Shown: positions 1 through 7,971 of the stretch, one piece after another
How positions within the stretch are numbered: position 1 is the stretch's first letter
How the letters are laid out: each line of letters begins with the position of its first letter
Assembly (NCBI GenBank): GCA_016180065.1
Contig: JACPBY010000005.1
Span: forward strand, 128,848-162,370
Source of the DNA: Candidatus Woesearchaeota archaeon
Lineage (GTDB): Archaea; Nanobdellota; Nanobdellia; Woesearchaeales; UBA10216
Length of the DNA stretch: 33,523 nucleotides
Reading direction: 5' to 3'
Notes under the pieces: model-generated
What the model was told of the DNA's origin: nothing
Database searches by the model: none
The model's input: only the letters and a program-made list of their open reading frames with translations
Position numbers and translations under genes: made by a program

Positions 1-638
<638 letters not shown>

Positions 639-659
639 TCAGAAAAAAAATTATTTACG

Positions 660-1964
660 TCAGCCGCGTTCCAGAACCTTAACCGAGCAGCGAAGGCCGC
701 CATCATGGCCATAAAAGCTGTAAAAAGGAACAGGCACAACAGCCAAGCCCTGCTTCATATATGTGTCCATTGCAATCTGCTGCAGCTCAAGGAATCTGTC
801 AGAGTCAAGGCGAGTGAAATGCTTCTCAGCAACCGCCTTACTATGAGAAAGCAGAGGAAGCTGGCCTGGAGGCAGGTATTCAGGCACGTATATGCAGTTA
901 ACCTGCTTACCAGAAGCTTCCCTGAAACGCTCCAGCAAAACATTGTTCCAGCTGATGCGCATTGTCTGGCCAAAAATAGTTTCTCCTGTAATATCAGACT
1001 TCCTTTTCACAGGCAAATCAGTATCGTAAAAGGAAGGAAGCGCAGGAATCCTGACAACTTCCTGTTTTTTGGCAAGCCCATCTGCAAAAACATCAAGAGC
1101 TGCGCCAAGATGCTGGTACTGGCTAACAACCCTAATGTTGCTCGGAAGCTTAAGATGCTGCAGCGCTGTGCGAACATCTCCCACCGCAACAGCGCCGCCG
1201 GGAAGAGGAGTGAAGAACATATCCAGATGGTCCCTGACAGAATTGTTTACAAGCCGGAATAACCTTGAATCATCATAACGGCGAATGCGCCTTAAAACAG
1301 AATTTTTTACTTCTTCATAAACCTTATTGCGAATGCCTTGAGGCAGGCTGCCCTCTGAAATTCCCCTGACCATAAGTTGGCCTGAAAATTCAAACTGGGC
1401 AGCATACTCGCCAACAAACACTGTGTCATCAACCACTATCAGGTCACCACCTTCAATAATTTTATCATGGTGATTCGGAAGAACTGTAAAGCCCTTCTGA
1501 CCCCAGAAAGGCTTTGCAAGAAGCTCTGCTGATGTGTTTGAAATGTTGGCTGCCTGAGCTTCCAGTGAACCGGAAAAAACAGGATTTGGACTAATCATTG
1601 ACGAAATAAAGCCGCTAAAAGCCTGTGGAAATGATGACATCAACCGCCTCCCACCATAAGCATGAAACAAGTCCTGCACCCAAGTGTGAGGAACGCGCTC
1701 AAGCCCCAAAAAATTCACTGTGCGGCCGGGGGAGGTTTCTTCAACAAGTTTTCCCAACCCCTGCCTATGAAAAGCAAGGCTGTCAGGAATAAGCAGCCCT
1801 TGCGCGAACTCCCTTGAATCCATGTGGGAATAAACAAAGGTGAGTTCCACATCACTTGGAAAAGCCCTGAGAATCCCCTTAACCCGGTATTCATCAAACC
1901 TTCCGAGAGAAGCCACAAGCAAGTGCCTAATCCTACCGTCAACGTCAGAGAGCAATTGGAGCAT
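660..1964 (-). CDS. Pentein-superfamily (amidinotransferase/deiminase-like) protein
   Basis: This 434-residue protein shows the spaced signature of the pentein (alpha/beta-propeller) guanidine-modifying superfamily that includes agmatine deiminase, peptidylarginine deiminase and arginine deiminase. Visible motifs are W95-V-Q-D98 (HTWVQDLF), E171-G-G-D174 (IIEGGDLIVVDD), R244-D-H246-L-D248 (the His/Asp pair) and a C-terminal GGLRCSV with C426 as the expected nucleophile. Members attack a guanidinium carbon through a covalent thiouronium intermediate. The substrate cannot be read from the sequence; length and motif order resemble agmatine deiminase-like proteins, but the central region is divergent. 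The start at 1964 is about 29 bases downstream of a box A. It follows the sugar-nucleotide operon in the same direction and need not be part of that pathway. It appears intact. Confidence 0.75.
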   Translation of the reverse strand: MLQLLSDVDGRIRHLLVASLGRFDEYRVKGILRAFPSDVELTFVYSHMDSREFAQGLLIPDSLAFHRQGLGKLVEETSPGRTVNFLGLERVPHTWVQDLFHAYGGRRLMSSFPQAFSGFISSMISPNPVFSGSLEAQAANISNTSAELLAKPFWGQKGFTVLPNHHDKIIEGGDLIVVDDTVFVGEYAAQFEFSGQLMVRGISEGSLPQGIRNKVYEEVKNSVLRRIRRYDDSRLFRLVNNSVRDHLDMFFTPLPGGAVAVGDVRTALQHLKLPSNIRVVSQYQHLGAALDVFADGLAKKQEVVRIPALPSFYDTDLPVKRKSDITGETIFGQTMRISWNNVLLERFREASGKQVNCIYVPEYLPPGQLPLLSHSKAVAEKHFTRLDSDRFLELQQIAMDTYMKQGLAVVPVPFYSFYGHDGGLRCSVKVLERG

Positions 1965-1990
1965 ATAACGGGGAAAAAAAGCTATGAGCT

Positions 1991-1996
1991 TATAAA
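1991..1996 (-). promoter_or_regulatory. Box A promoter of the pentein gene
   Basis: TTTATA on the minus strand inside AAAATTTATAAGC, centred about 29 bases upstream of the ATG at 1964, in the 48-base gap after the decarboxylase gene. Confidence 0.6.
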
Positions 1997-2012
1997 TTTT
2001 ACCACTTAAAAG

Positions 2013-2951
2013 TTAATTATTCCTAAACCACTCAATCGTCTTCTTCAAGCCCTCGTCAACGCTTACTTTTGGCTCCCAGCCAAGAAGCTTCTTTGCCTTT
2101 GAGATGTCAGGGCACCTTGTTTTAGGGTCGTCAACCGGCAAAGGCGTGTAAGCTATTTTGCTGCTGCTGCCAGCCAGATTCAGGATTTTCCTTGCAAAAT
2201 CGAGGACAGTATACTCGTCAGGATTGCCAAGGTTGACCGGCTCATTTACCTTTGAAAGCATCAGCTTGCAAATCCCCTCAGCCATATCGGTTATGTAGCA
2301 GAAGCTCCGGGTCTGGCTGCCGTCTCCATATACAGTCAAGGGCTTATCTGCCAGGGCCTGCGTTATGAAATTTGGAACAACCCGGCCATCACCCCGCCTC
2401 ATAAACGGGCCGAAAGTGTTGAAAATCCTTGCAATCTTGGCATCCATGCCATGAAAAGTATGGTAAGCCATTGTAATCGCTTCTGCAAACCGCTTTGCCT
2501 CATCATAGACCCCGCGAGGCCCTATAGGATTGACATTGCCCCAGTAGCTTTCCGGCTGTGGATGCACCAAAGGGTCGCCGTAGACCTCGGAAGTTGAGGC
2601 AAGCACAAAAACAGCCTTCTTAAACTTCGCAAGGCCAAGCATGTTATGGGTGCCCAAAGCCCCGACCTTAAGCGTCTGGATTGGAAGGCGGTCATAATCA
2701 ACAGGAGAGGCAGGGCTGGCAAAGTGAAGAACATAATGAATCGCCTCTTTGATTTCAAGCGGCAAGGTCACGTCGTGGTTAATAAAAACAAAATCGCTGC
2801 TGCCTTCCAAATCAGCAATGTTGCTTTCGCTGCCCGTCAGGAAGTTGTCAACGCAAACGACCCTGAAGCCACGGCTGAGAAGAAAGCGGCAAAGATGGCT
2901 GCCAATAAAGCCTGCCCCGCCTGTAATAACCACAGTCTTTTTCTGTTTCAT
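2013..2951 (-). CDS. NAD-dependent UDP-glucuronate decarboxylase-like epimerase/dehydratase
   Basis: A 312-residue extended SDR protein. It has the Rossmann glycine motif [10 protein letters not shown] near residue 10, [11 protein letters not shown], the substrate-binding run [21 protein letters not shown], and the catalytic YDEAK (YxxxK), followed by GRVVPNFI and [10 protein letters not shown]. The SPASPVDY and [17 protein letters not shown] strings are the hallmark of UDP-glucuronate decarboxylases (UXS), which oxidise and decarboxylate UDP-glucuronate to UDP-xylose. That fits directly with the UDP-glucose 6-dehydrogenase at the head of the operon, which makes UDP-glucuronate. The start ATG overlaps the stop of the upstream nucleotidyltransferase as ATGA, so the two are translationally coupled. 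One departure is NTFGPFM where most relatives have an Arg after GP. A dTDP-glucose dehydratase or a UDP-glucuronate epimerase is less likely given the ASPASP motif. Confidence 0.88.
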   Translation of the reverse strand: MKQKKTVVITGGAGFIGSHLCRFLLSRGFRVVCVDNFLTGSESNIADLEGSSDFVFINHDVTLPLEIKEAIHYVLHFASPASPVDYDRLPIQTLKVGALGTHNMLGLAKFKKAVFVLASTSEVYGDPLVHPQPESYWGNVNPIGPRGVYDEAKRFAEAITMAYHTFHGMDAKIARIFNTFGPFMRRGDGRVVPNFITQALADKPLTVYGDGSQTRSFCYITDMAEGICKLMLSKVNEPVNLGNPDEYTVLDFARKILNLAGSSSKIAYTPLPVDDPKTRCPDISKAKKLLGWEPKVSVDEGLKKTIEWFRNN

Positions 2952-3694
2952 GGCTCAAACTCCTTCCTTGCGGTTTCCAAAGCCTCAATCCAGCCAATGT
3001 CAAACCATTTCTCAGTGTAAACATGGCCAAGAACCTTCTCCTGCTTCATCAGCCACATAAGAAAGTATCCCATCTTGTCAGGGTTGTTTTTCTCTGCAAT
3101 GTATTTCCTGACAAGCTGCAGCTTTTGCCTGGGAAAAAAATAGATTCCCAAGGATATTAAGGTTGATTTCGGCATGGGAGCCTTTTCCAGGAACTCAACA
3201 AACTCGCCAGTTTCCTCATCAATATCAACGCTGCCAGACTCCCTCGCCGCCTTATACGATTTTGACTCGTAAAGCGGATTCAATATCTTCTGCTGCTGCA
3301 AGAAAGCATTGCAAGCCGGAAGGAGGGAAAAGTTAAACAGGTTGTCGCCGGCAACAACGACCATGTCATCATCAACCATTTCCTGCCCAATAACGAAATG
3401 AATGTCACCAACCTGCCCCAGCCGGTCATCGTTGCTTGTTGTGCCGTCACTGACCAGCTTCACAGGAACAGAAGGCAATCCGGGCCGGGCAGCCTGAAGC
3501 CAATTCTCAAACAGCGGCAAAAACTTGGCATTCGTAACAATAAAGACCTCGTCAACATCAGGAACCTCAGCAATCCTGTTAAGGATGTGCTCAACAATGG
3601 GCTTTCCCTTAACCTCAATAAGAGGCTTGGGAATATCTTTTGTCAAAGGCCACAGCCTTGAGGCATAACCCGCAGCTGTTATGATGGCTTTCAT
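2948..3694 (-). CDS. Sugar-phosphate nucleotidyltransferase
   Basis: A 248-residue GT-A-fold nucleotidylyltransferase. The N-terminal signature [22 protein letters not shown] is a variant of the GxGTRLxPLTxxxPKPL loop, with A-S in place of G-T before [12 protein letters not shown] supplies the metal-binding Asp, and [10 protein letters not shown] is the usual C-terminal motif. The family joins an NTP and a sugar 1-phosphate to give NDP-sugar and pyrophosphate; in this operon UTP:glucose-1-phosphate is the sensible substrate pair, feeding ugd (inference). There is no left-handed beta-helix, so it is the short form. It lies 9 bases after ugd, and the ugd stop codon falls inside the likely Shine-Dalgarno AGGTGATGG. 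It overlaps the next gene by 4 bases (ATGA). Confidence 0.87.
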   Translation of the reverse strand: MKAIITAAGYASRLWPLTKDIPKPLIEVKGKPIVEHILNRIAEVPDVDEVFIVTNAKFLPLFENWLQAARPGLPSVPVKLVSDGTTSNDDRLGQVGDIHFVIGQEMVDDDMVVVAGDNLFNFSLLPACNAFLQQQKILNPLYESKSYKAARESGSVDIDEETGEFVEFLEKAPMPKSTLISLGIYFFPRQKLQLVRKYIAEKNNPDKMGYFLMWLMKQEKVLGHVYTEKWFDIGWIEALETARKEFEP

Positions 3695-3703
3695 CTTACG
3701 CCA

Positions 3704-5002
3704 TCACCTGCCAACGCCAACATAGCTGAATCCCAAAGCCCTCATTTCAGAAGGCTCATAGATGTTGCGGCCATCAACAACATTGGGCTCGGCCATGAGC
3801 TGCTTCATCCGGTCCTTATCCAGCTCCCTGAACAGGTCCCATTCTGTGACGATAACAAGACAGTGAGCCCCTTCAAGAGCCCCAAACGGAGTCTCGGCAT
3901 AATGCACATTCTCAAGCATGAGCCGTGCATTGCGCTCAGCAACAGGATCAAATGCGTGAACATCTGCTCCGAGCTTCTGGAGTTCCCTGATAACGACTAT
4001 TGAAGGCGCCTCCCTCATGTCATCTGTCTTGGGCTTGAATGAAAGCCCCCACACTGCAATCCGCCTGCCCTTCACGTCAGGAACAAGCTGAAGGATTTTA
4101 GGGACAACAGAAGCCTTCTGAAGCTCGTTAACTGCGTCAATTGAGTCAAGAAGCCGCGAAGAGCAGCCGTGCTCCTTCATCATCTGAACCAAAGCCCTGA
4201 CATCCTTAGGAAAGCAACTGCCCCCATAGCCGATGCCTGCCTGCAGAAACCTTGGGCCTATCCTGCCGTCAAGGCCAATGCCCTTGGCTATTGTCTTGAC
4301 ATCAGCACCAACCTTCTCGCACAAGTGGGAAAGCTCGTTCATGAAAGATATCCTGGCTGCCAGCATGGCATTCGCTGCATACTTAATCATTTCAGAACTC
4401 CTGACATCCGTAACAAGAATAGGCCTGCCTGTGCGCTCAATTGCCTTGTAAATGCCAAGCATAACGTCTTTAGCCCGGCCGTTATCAACGCCGATAACAA
4501 CCCGGTCAGGAACCATGAAGTCGTTAACAGCCTCGCCCTCCCTCAGAAATTCAGGGTTTGAAACAACATCAAACTCCACAGGCTTGCGCACCTTCTGCCT
4601 TATGAAATCCCGCAACTTATGGCCTGTGCCAACAGGCACCGTGCTCTTGACCACAATGACCTTGGGCGAATCCATGTACTTTGCTATATGCTCCGCCACT
4701 GCCATAACTGCTGACATGTCCGCTTTCCCATCCTTATCGGAAGGAGTGCCAACCGCAATGAAAATCACCTCAGAATTCTTTATGGCAAGCTCAGAATCAG
4801 TGGTAAACATAAGCCTCTTCTGCGCCTGGTTCATCTCAACCAAATCACGAAGCCCGGGCTCAAAAAAGGGAATCATGCCCTTCCTCAGACTGGAAACCTT
4901 CTCATCATCAATGTCAACGCAAATGACATCATTTCCCAGGCTGGCAAGGCAGGCGCCGGTAACTAAACCAACATAACCCGCACCCATCAAAGCAATCTTC
5001 AT
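3704..5002 (-). CDS. ugd: UDP-glucose 6-dehydrogenase
   Basis: This is a full-length (432-residue) member of the UDP-glucose/GDP-mannose dehydrogenase family. It has the N-terminal NAD loop GAGYVGLVTGACLA (7-20), VGTPSDKDGKADMS, KSTVPVGT (119-126), NPEFLREG (149-156), and the catalytic cysteine C263 in GYGGSCFPKD. The C-terminal domain has VWGLSFKPKTDDMREAPS. It performs the two-step NAD-dependent oxidation of UDP-glucose to UDP-glucuronate in the cytoplasm. It is the first gene of an operon with a nucleotidyltransferase and a UDP-glucuronate decarboxylase-like enzyme, which gives a coherent glucose-1-P to UDP-glucose to UDP-glucuronate to UDP-xylose route. A box A at 5027-5032, about 27 bases upstream, fixes the ATG at 5002. 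The divergent neighbour encodes a DNA-binding domain fused to a nucleotidyltransferase and may regulate it. Confidence 0.95.
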   Translation of the reverse strand: MKIALMGAGYVGLVTGACLASLGNDVICVDIDDEKVSSLRKGMIPFFEPGLRDLVEMNQAQKRLMFTTDSELAIKNSEVIFIAVGTPSDKDGKADMSAVMAVAEHIAKYMDSPKVIVVKSTVPVGTGHKLRDFIRQKVRKPVEFDVVSNPEFLREGEAVNDFMVPDRVVIGVDNGRAKDVMLGIYKAIERTGRPILVTDVRSSEMIKYAANAMLAARISFMNELSHLCEKVGADVKTIAKGIGLDGRIGPRFLQAGIGYGGSCFPKDVRALVQMMKEHGCSSRLLDSIDAVNELQKASVVPKILQLVPDVKGRRIAVWGLSFKPKTDDMREAPSIVVIRELQKLGADVHAFDPVAERNARLMLENVHYAETPFGALEGAHCLVIVTEWDLFRELDKDRMKQLMAEPNVVDGRNIYEPSEMRALGFSYVGVGR

Positions 5003-5026
5003 AGCAAAGGCACCTAAAGAGCTTAG

Positions 5027-5072
5027 TATAAATATCTTACCCTTATCCTACTTTATCCGATAAGCTTATATA
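5027..5072. promoter_or_regulatory. Divergent promoter region with small palindrome
   Basis: Two box A elements face outwards. TTTATA (minus strand, 5027-5032) serves ugd, and CTTATATA (plus strand, 5065-5072) serves the ribbon-helix-helix fusion gene whose GTG is at 5101. Between them is TTATC-C-GATAA (5053-5063), a short inverted repeat abutting the right-hand box A. It is a plausible operator for the ribbon-helix-helix protein, but it is short and unproven. Confidence 0.45.
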
Positions 5073-5100
5073 CCAAAGCATCAAAAAAGCTTTTGCTAAA

Positions 5101-5901
5101 GTGAAGAAAAAAATCAGTGTAACAATAGAAGACAATGTTCTGAAAGGCATAGACTCTGTAGTGGACAACATCTTCATAAGGAACAGGTCGCAGGCAATCG
5201 AATTTCTCGCAAAGACCGCCCTGGGAGAGCACAAGCAGGCAGTAATACTCGCAGGGGGCCCTGAAGAGAAGCTCAGGATCTCAGAAACAGGCTACAGAAT
5301 AACAGCAAAGGTTGGCAGCAGCACAGTAGTCGAGAAAGCCGCCAAGAAGCTGAGGGAAAACGGATTCAGGGACATTTACGTCGTTGCCAGGCACAACATC
5401 CTGACAAAGGTTTTTGACATATTAAAGGACGGCAGCAGCCACAACGTGAAAGTAAGCTACATCGAGGAAAATGAAAGCAGGGGCAGCGCTGATACGCTCC
5501 GGCTGCTGAAAGGCAAGATAAATGCAAATTTCATTGCAGTTTACGGGCATGTGGTGTTTGAAAAAGTAAACATCCATGAGCTCTGGAACCAGCACCTGAA
5601 GCAGGGAACAGCCGTTGCAACCCTGATGCTGACAACAGCCCCGAACCCGAACGAAAAAGGCACTGTCAAGGTGGAAGGAAGCAAGATACTGCAGTTCATA
5701 CAAAAGCCAAGGAAGACCGACGTTTACCTTGTGTTCTCGCCAATCTTCGTTGCAACGCCGGAAATATTCAACACAAACGGCAGCAGCCTGGAGTATGATG
5801 TCTTCCCAAAGCTGGCAGAGCAGGGGCTGCTTTACGGGCATACGTCTTCCGAAAGGGAGCAGCACATACACACGGCAGCGGATGCAAAAGCCATACGCTA
5901 A
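5101..5901 (+). CDS. Ribbon-helix-helix DNA-binding domain fused to a sugar nucleotidyltransferase-like domain
   Basis: A 266-residue protein starting with GTG. Residues 1-43 (KKKISVTIEDNVLKGIDSVV...NRSQAIEFLAKTAL) form a standard ribbon-helix-helix domain: a short beta strand, two helices and the NRSQAI segment. Residues 46-266 look like a nucleotidyltransferase fold: QAVILAGGPEEKLRI in place of the catalytic GxGTRLxPLT loop, GSSTVVEKAAKKLRENGFRDIYVV, FIAVYGHVVF where relatives have a metal-binding GD, and a later GTVKVEGSKILQFIQKP like the family's central sheet. The loop lacks the consensus T-R-L-x-P, and the usual Asp of the GD motif is replaced by GH, so catalysis is doubtful and a sensor of nucleotide sugars is plausible (inference). 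The gene is divergent from ugd across about 100 bases, which suggests an autoregulated controller of the sugar-nucleotide operon. Confidence 0.72.
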   Translation: MKKKISVTIEDNVLKGIDSVVDNIFIRNRSQAIEFLAKTALGEHKQAVILAGGPEEKLRISETGYRITAKVGSSTVVEKAAKKLRENGFRDIYVVARHNILTKVFDILKDGSSHNVKVSYIEENESRGSADTLRLLKGKINANFIAVYGHVVFEKVNIHELWNQHLKQGTAVATLMLTTAPNPNEKGTVKVEGSKILQFIQKPRKTDVYLVFSPIFVATPEIFNTNGSSLEYDVFPKLAEQGLLYGHTSSEREQHIHTAADAKAIR

Positions 5902-5942
5902 GAAAATAGTAACTACTTCTTAGTTGTTAAAAAGGAGAAAGA

Positions 5943-5950
5943 TTTATATA
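5943..5950 (+). promoter_or_regulatory. Box A promoter of the 383-residue gene
   Basis: TTTATATA is centred about 20 bases before the ATG at 5967 and about 26 before the in-frame ATG at 5973. The second distance fits the leaderless spacing seen elsewhere in the window, so initiation at 5973 is quite possible. Confidence 0.55.
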
Positions 5951-5966
5951 GGCGCTACGGGACATC

Positions 5967-7118
5967 ATGGCTATGACAAGCAATGAACAGCCAAACCTTG
6001 ACAATCTTCCACTTGACGAGCTGATAAAGCGGCAACTAGAAGAGAGGCGTGGGCAAACGCAGCAAGAGCCTGAAAAACAGGAGGCGGACAGCACAGCCAA
6101 GCTATCACCAGCAGACTATGAACTATCAGTAAGGATAAGGCAAATAGAAGAAGAAACCAAAGGAGAAAAACCACAGCTTAGGCGAGAAAGGATCCTGGCA
6201 CTGCTCCTGCCCAGGCTAGGAGGGAAAAAGCCAGAAGCGCTGATAAAAGTCTGCTACCTGCCGCCAGGCTACGAATACCACACCTACTACGCTGAGGCAG
6301 CAGAAAAAACAGCTGCACTGCCAGACCCAAAAGTCCTGCCACCGCACCTCGCTGAAATTTTTACAATGGGCGACCTTGAGCCATGTCTCACGCATACAAT
6401 TGAGCTGAGCATAGGGGTGATGGGCGCTTTGGTAAGCCAAAAAAAGGTTATACCCTACGAGCTTTTGCCAGGCTGGGCAAAAAACCAGCAGGAACTCGAA
6501 AGGCTGGTTACGGCAGCCACGGATGATTATGCGCTTGTCGGCAAAGAAATGCTGCTGCCCACCCACTTAAGGGCTGCAGCGAACGAATGGAGAAGGAAGG
6601 TTGCAGCAGTAGTTTTTCACAACGCAGAATTTTACAAATCAAAGGAAACACGGCAGGAGATTGTCCAGCTGCTGCAGCAGATAGACAACGCAATAACACT
6701 GCAAAAAGAAGGGAAGGCAAGCGAGGAAGATATGAAAGCACTCATAGCAAGGCTCAGGGAAAAGCCAAGAGCGCCAGATGCAACTGCCAGCGAGCACTAC
6801 CTGCAAGAGATGTATTTTGTGCCGGCAAAGCTGAAAAACCCAGACTGGATAAACCAGTTCCTGAGAAGGCTTAATCAGCCATACGAAGTCATCGAGAAAG
6901 AGCCAGGCAACTTCTCCAGCTTCAGGTTCAAGACGGGTTACACCGCAACTGCTGCAAGTGCAACAGCGGCAGTGGAAAACATAATATGGCTTGAGACAGC
7001 CATAAGCATGCTTAAAGGATTGGAAAGTGAGGAAAAACAGAAGCACCAGATTGGGCAGCTAATGCCTGAAATGTATAGGCGCTTCCAACAGCCCGGAGAG
7101 CGGCAGCAAACTTTATAA
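5967..7118 (+). CDS. Protein of unknown function, 383 residues, soluble and helical
   Basis: I do not recognise the family. The first 45 or so residues are polar and Gln/Glu-rich (LIKRQLEERRGQTQQEPEKQEA), followed by mostly amphipathic helices. No signal peptide, membrane segment or cysteine cluster is evident. Distinctive strings are ALIKVCYLPPGYEYHTYYAEAAEKTAAL (about residues 91-118), a Thr/His-rich stretch around GDLEPCLTHTIEL, and FKTGYTATAASATAAVENIIW near residues 325-345. The start is either 5967 or 5973 (MAMTSN or MTSN); box A spacing slightly favours the latter. The 3' end of the gene doubles as the promoter of the 5S rRNA gene: the final ACTTTA TAA codons form that box A. Codon and base usage look like the neighbours, so there is no sign of recent transfer. 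Confidence 0.8.
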   Translation: MAMTSNEQPNLDNLPLDELIKRQLEERRGQTQQEPEKQEADSTAKLSPADYELSVRIRQIEEETKGEKPQLRRERILALLLPRLGGKKPEALIKVCYLPPGYEYHTYYAEAAEKTAALPDPKVLPPHLAEIFTMGDLEPCLTHTIELSIGVMGALVSQKKVIPYELLPGWAKNQQELERLVTAATDDYALVGKEMLLPTHLRAAANEWRRKVAAVVFHNAEFYKSKETRQEIVQLLQQIDNAITLQKEGKASEEDMKALIARLREKPRAPDATASEHYLQEMYFVPAKLKNPDWINQFLRRLNQPYEVIEKEPGNFSSFRFKTGYTATAASATAAVENIIWLETAISMLKGLESEEKQKHQIGQLMPEMYRRFQQPGERQQTL

Positions 7119-7119
7119 A
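7112..7119 (+). promoter_or_regulatory. Box A promoter of the 5S rRNA gene
   Basis: TTTATAAA overlaps the last codon and stop of the preceding gene and is centred about 27 bases before the 5S 5' end. The 5S gene therefore has its own promoter. Confidence 0.65.
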
Positions 7120-7141
7120 CCACCGCACAATCCTCCCAAAC

Positions 7142-7260
7142 TGTGAACGGCCATGGCCGCCTGGTAACACCCGATCCCGTTTCGAACTCGGCCAGTTAAG
7201 CAGGCGCACGTTCCTGCCATGTACTGCACGTCGTGCGGGAAAACAGGATCGCTGTTCACA
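7142..7260 (+). rRNA. rrf: 5S ribosomal RNA
   Basis: About 119 bases with the full 5S layout. The terminal helix pairs TGTGAAC at the 5' end with GTTCACA at the 3' end. The universally conserved loop CCCGATCCCGTTTCGAACTCGG (7170-7191, here with the CGAAC core) is present, as are AGTTAAGC and the loop E/helix IV region around CCTGCCATGTACTGC and GGGAAAACAGG. It stands alone: no 16S, 23S or tRNA is adjacent in the window, as is common in archaea with dispersed rRNA genes. The ends are set by the terminal helix and may be off by one or two bases. Confidence 0.95.
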
Positions 7261-7271
7261 CTTTATTTTTT
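7261..7271 (+). terminator. T-rich terminator after 5S rRNA
   Basis: The 5S 3' end is followed at once by CTTTATTTTTT, a pyrimidine run of the kind that stops archaeal RNA polymerase without a hairpin. Confidence 0.55.
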
Positions 7272-7344
7272 CTGAGTGTTTGTTTTATGCCAGCAGATGT
7301 GCTTTCTTAAAATCCTGCAGCAGCAGAAACTGGCCAGGTAAGGT

Positions 7345-7364
7345 TTTGTATACCAGTATACAAA
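7345..7364 (+). promoter_or_regulatory. 20-bp palindromic operator upstream of the 7405 gene
   Basis: TTTGTATAC-CA-GTATACAAA is a perfect 9-bp inverted repeat with a 2-base spacer. It lies 7 bases upstream of the box A (TTTAATTA, 7372-7379) that serves the gene starting at 7405. A site just upstream of box A fits an activator or a repressor dimer; the regulator is unknown. Confidence 0.6.
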
Positions 7365-7371
7365 CGAAACA

Positions 7372-7379
7372 TTTAATTA
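7372..7379 (+). promoter_or_regulatory. Box A of the 7405 gene
   Basis: TTTAATTA is centred about 29 bases before the ATG at 7405. An in-frame GTG at 7387 would lie only about 12 bases from the box, upstream of any expected transcript start, so it is rejected. Confidence 0.5.
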
Positions 7380-7404
7380 TCACCTAGTGCCTAAAACAGG
7401 CAGT

Positions 7405-7971
7405 ATGGCATTCGTAAGAGTAAAGCGCATCAACAACAAGGAATACGCCTACCTTGTTGCAAACAGCTGGACAGGCTCAGGCCCAAGGCAAAAAGTGGCA
7501 AAATACCTTGGAAGGGTAATAAGGCCTGAAAAGGCAAAAAATGAGGGCTTAGCGGGCTTTCTGGGGCTTACAAGCGACTCGGAAACAGCATCATGGCTGC
7601 AGAAAAGCTGCTTCAGGGAGATAGCAGCAGCACTGGTGATGCTGGAGCTTGAAAACCATAATTGTGGCGGAAACGGCCTGAAAACCAATGCTGAAAAGGC
7701 CGAATTCCTCGACGAAAAAGGCAAAAACGTCGTCTTTGCCATCAATGACGGCTTCCTGTGCAGCCACACGGCAAAAAAGCTTCTGGAATATGATGCCGAA
7801 CAGGCTGCGGCAGACTATTCAGGCTACAGCCTGGCAGACTCCCTTACAGCAGCGGGCATAGCTGTTGACAAGGATGTATTCATATCGCTGTTCGGAAAGA
7901 TGCAGGCAGTTGCCACAGCCAAAGAACAGGAAGGCGCAGCGAAAGGCGCTTTCAAGGACTTTTACTATTGA
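7405..7971 (+). CDS. Conserved archaeal hypothetical protein with transposase-like N-terminal strand motif
   Basis: A 188-residue protein beginning MAFVRVKRINNKEYAYLV. The N-terminal 40 residues (basic strand, YAYLV, then PRQKVAKYLGRV) resemble the small N-terminal beta domain of IS1634/IS4-like transposases and of several archaeal conserved hypotheticals. The catalytic DDE part of a transposase is absent, so this is not a transposase as it stands. The remainder is mixed helix and loop with no catalytic motif I can name; it includes a Cys/Asn run (ENHNCGGNG) and an Ala-rich C-terminus ending FKDFYY. It has its own promoter and a perfect palindromic operator. It converges on the NFACT gene with a 7-base overlap of the 3' ends. 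The function is not known to me. Confidence 0.78.
   Translation: MAFVRVKRINNKEYAYLVANSWTGSGPRQKVAKYLGRVIRPEKAKNEGLAGFLGLTSDSETASWLQKSCFREIAAALVMLELENHNCGGNGLKTNAEKAEFLDEKGKNVVFAINDGFLCSHTAKKLLEYDAEQAAADYSGYSLADSLTAAGIAVDKDVFISLFGKMQAVATAKEQEGAAKGAFKDFYY

Noticed and set aside
5422-5871. Minus-strand open frame within the ribbon-helix-helix gene
   Set aside because: It overlaps a well-supported gene on the other strand and has no domain or promoter.
7405-7971. IS1634-like transposase
   Set aside because: Only a short N-terminal motif is similar; no DDE catalytic residues, no terminal inverted repeats and no target duplication seen.
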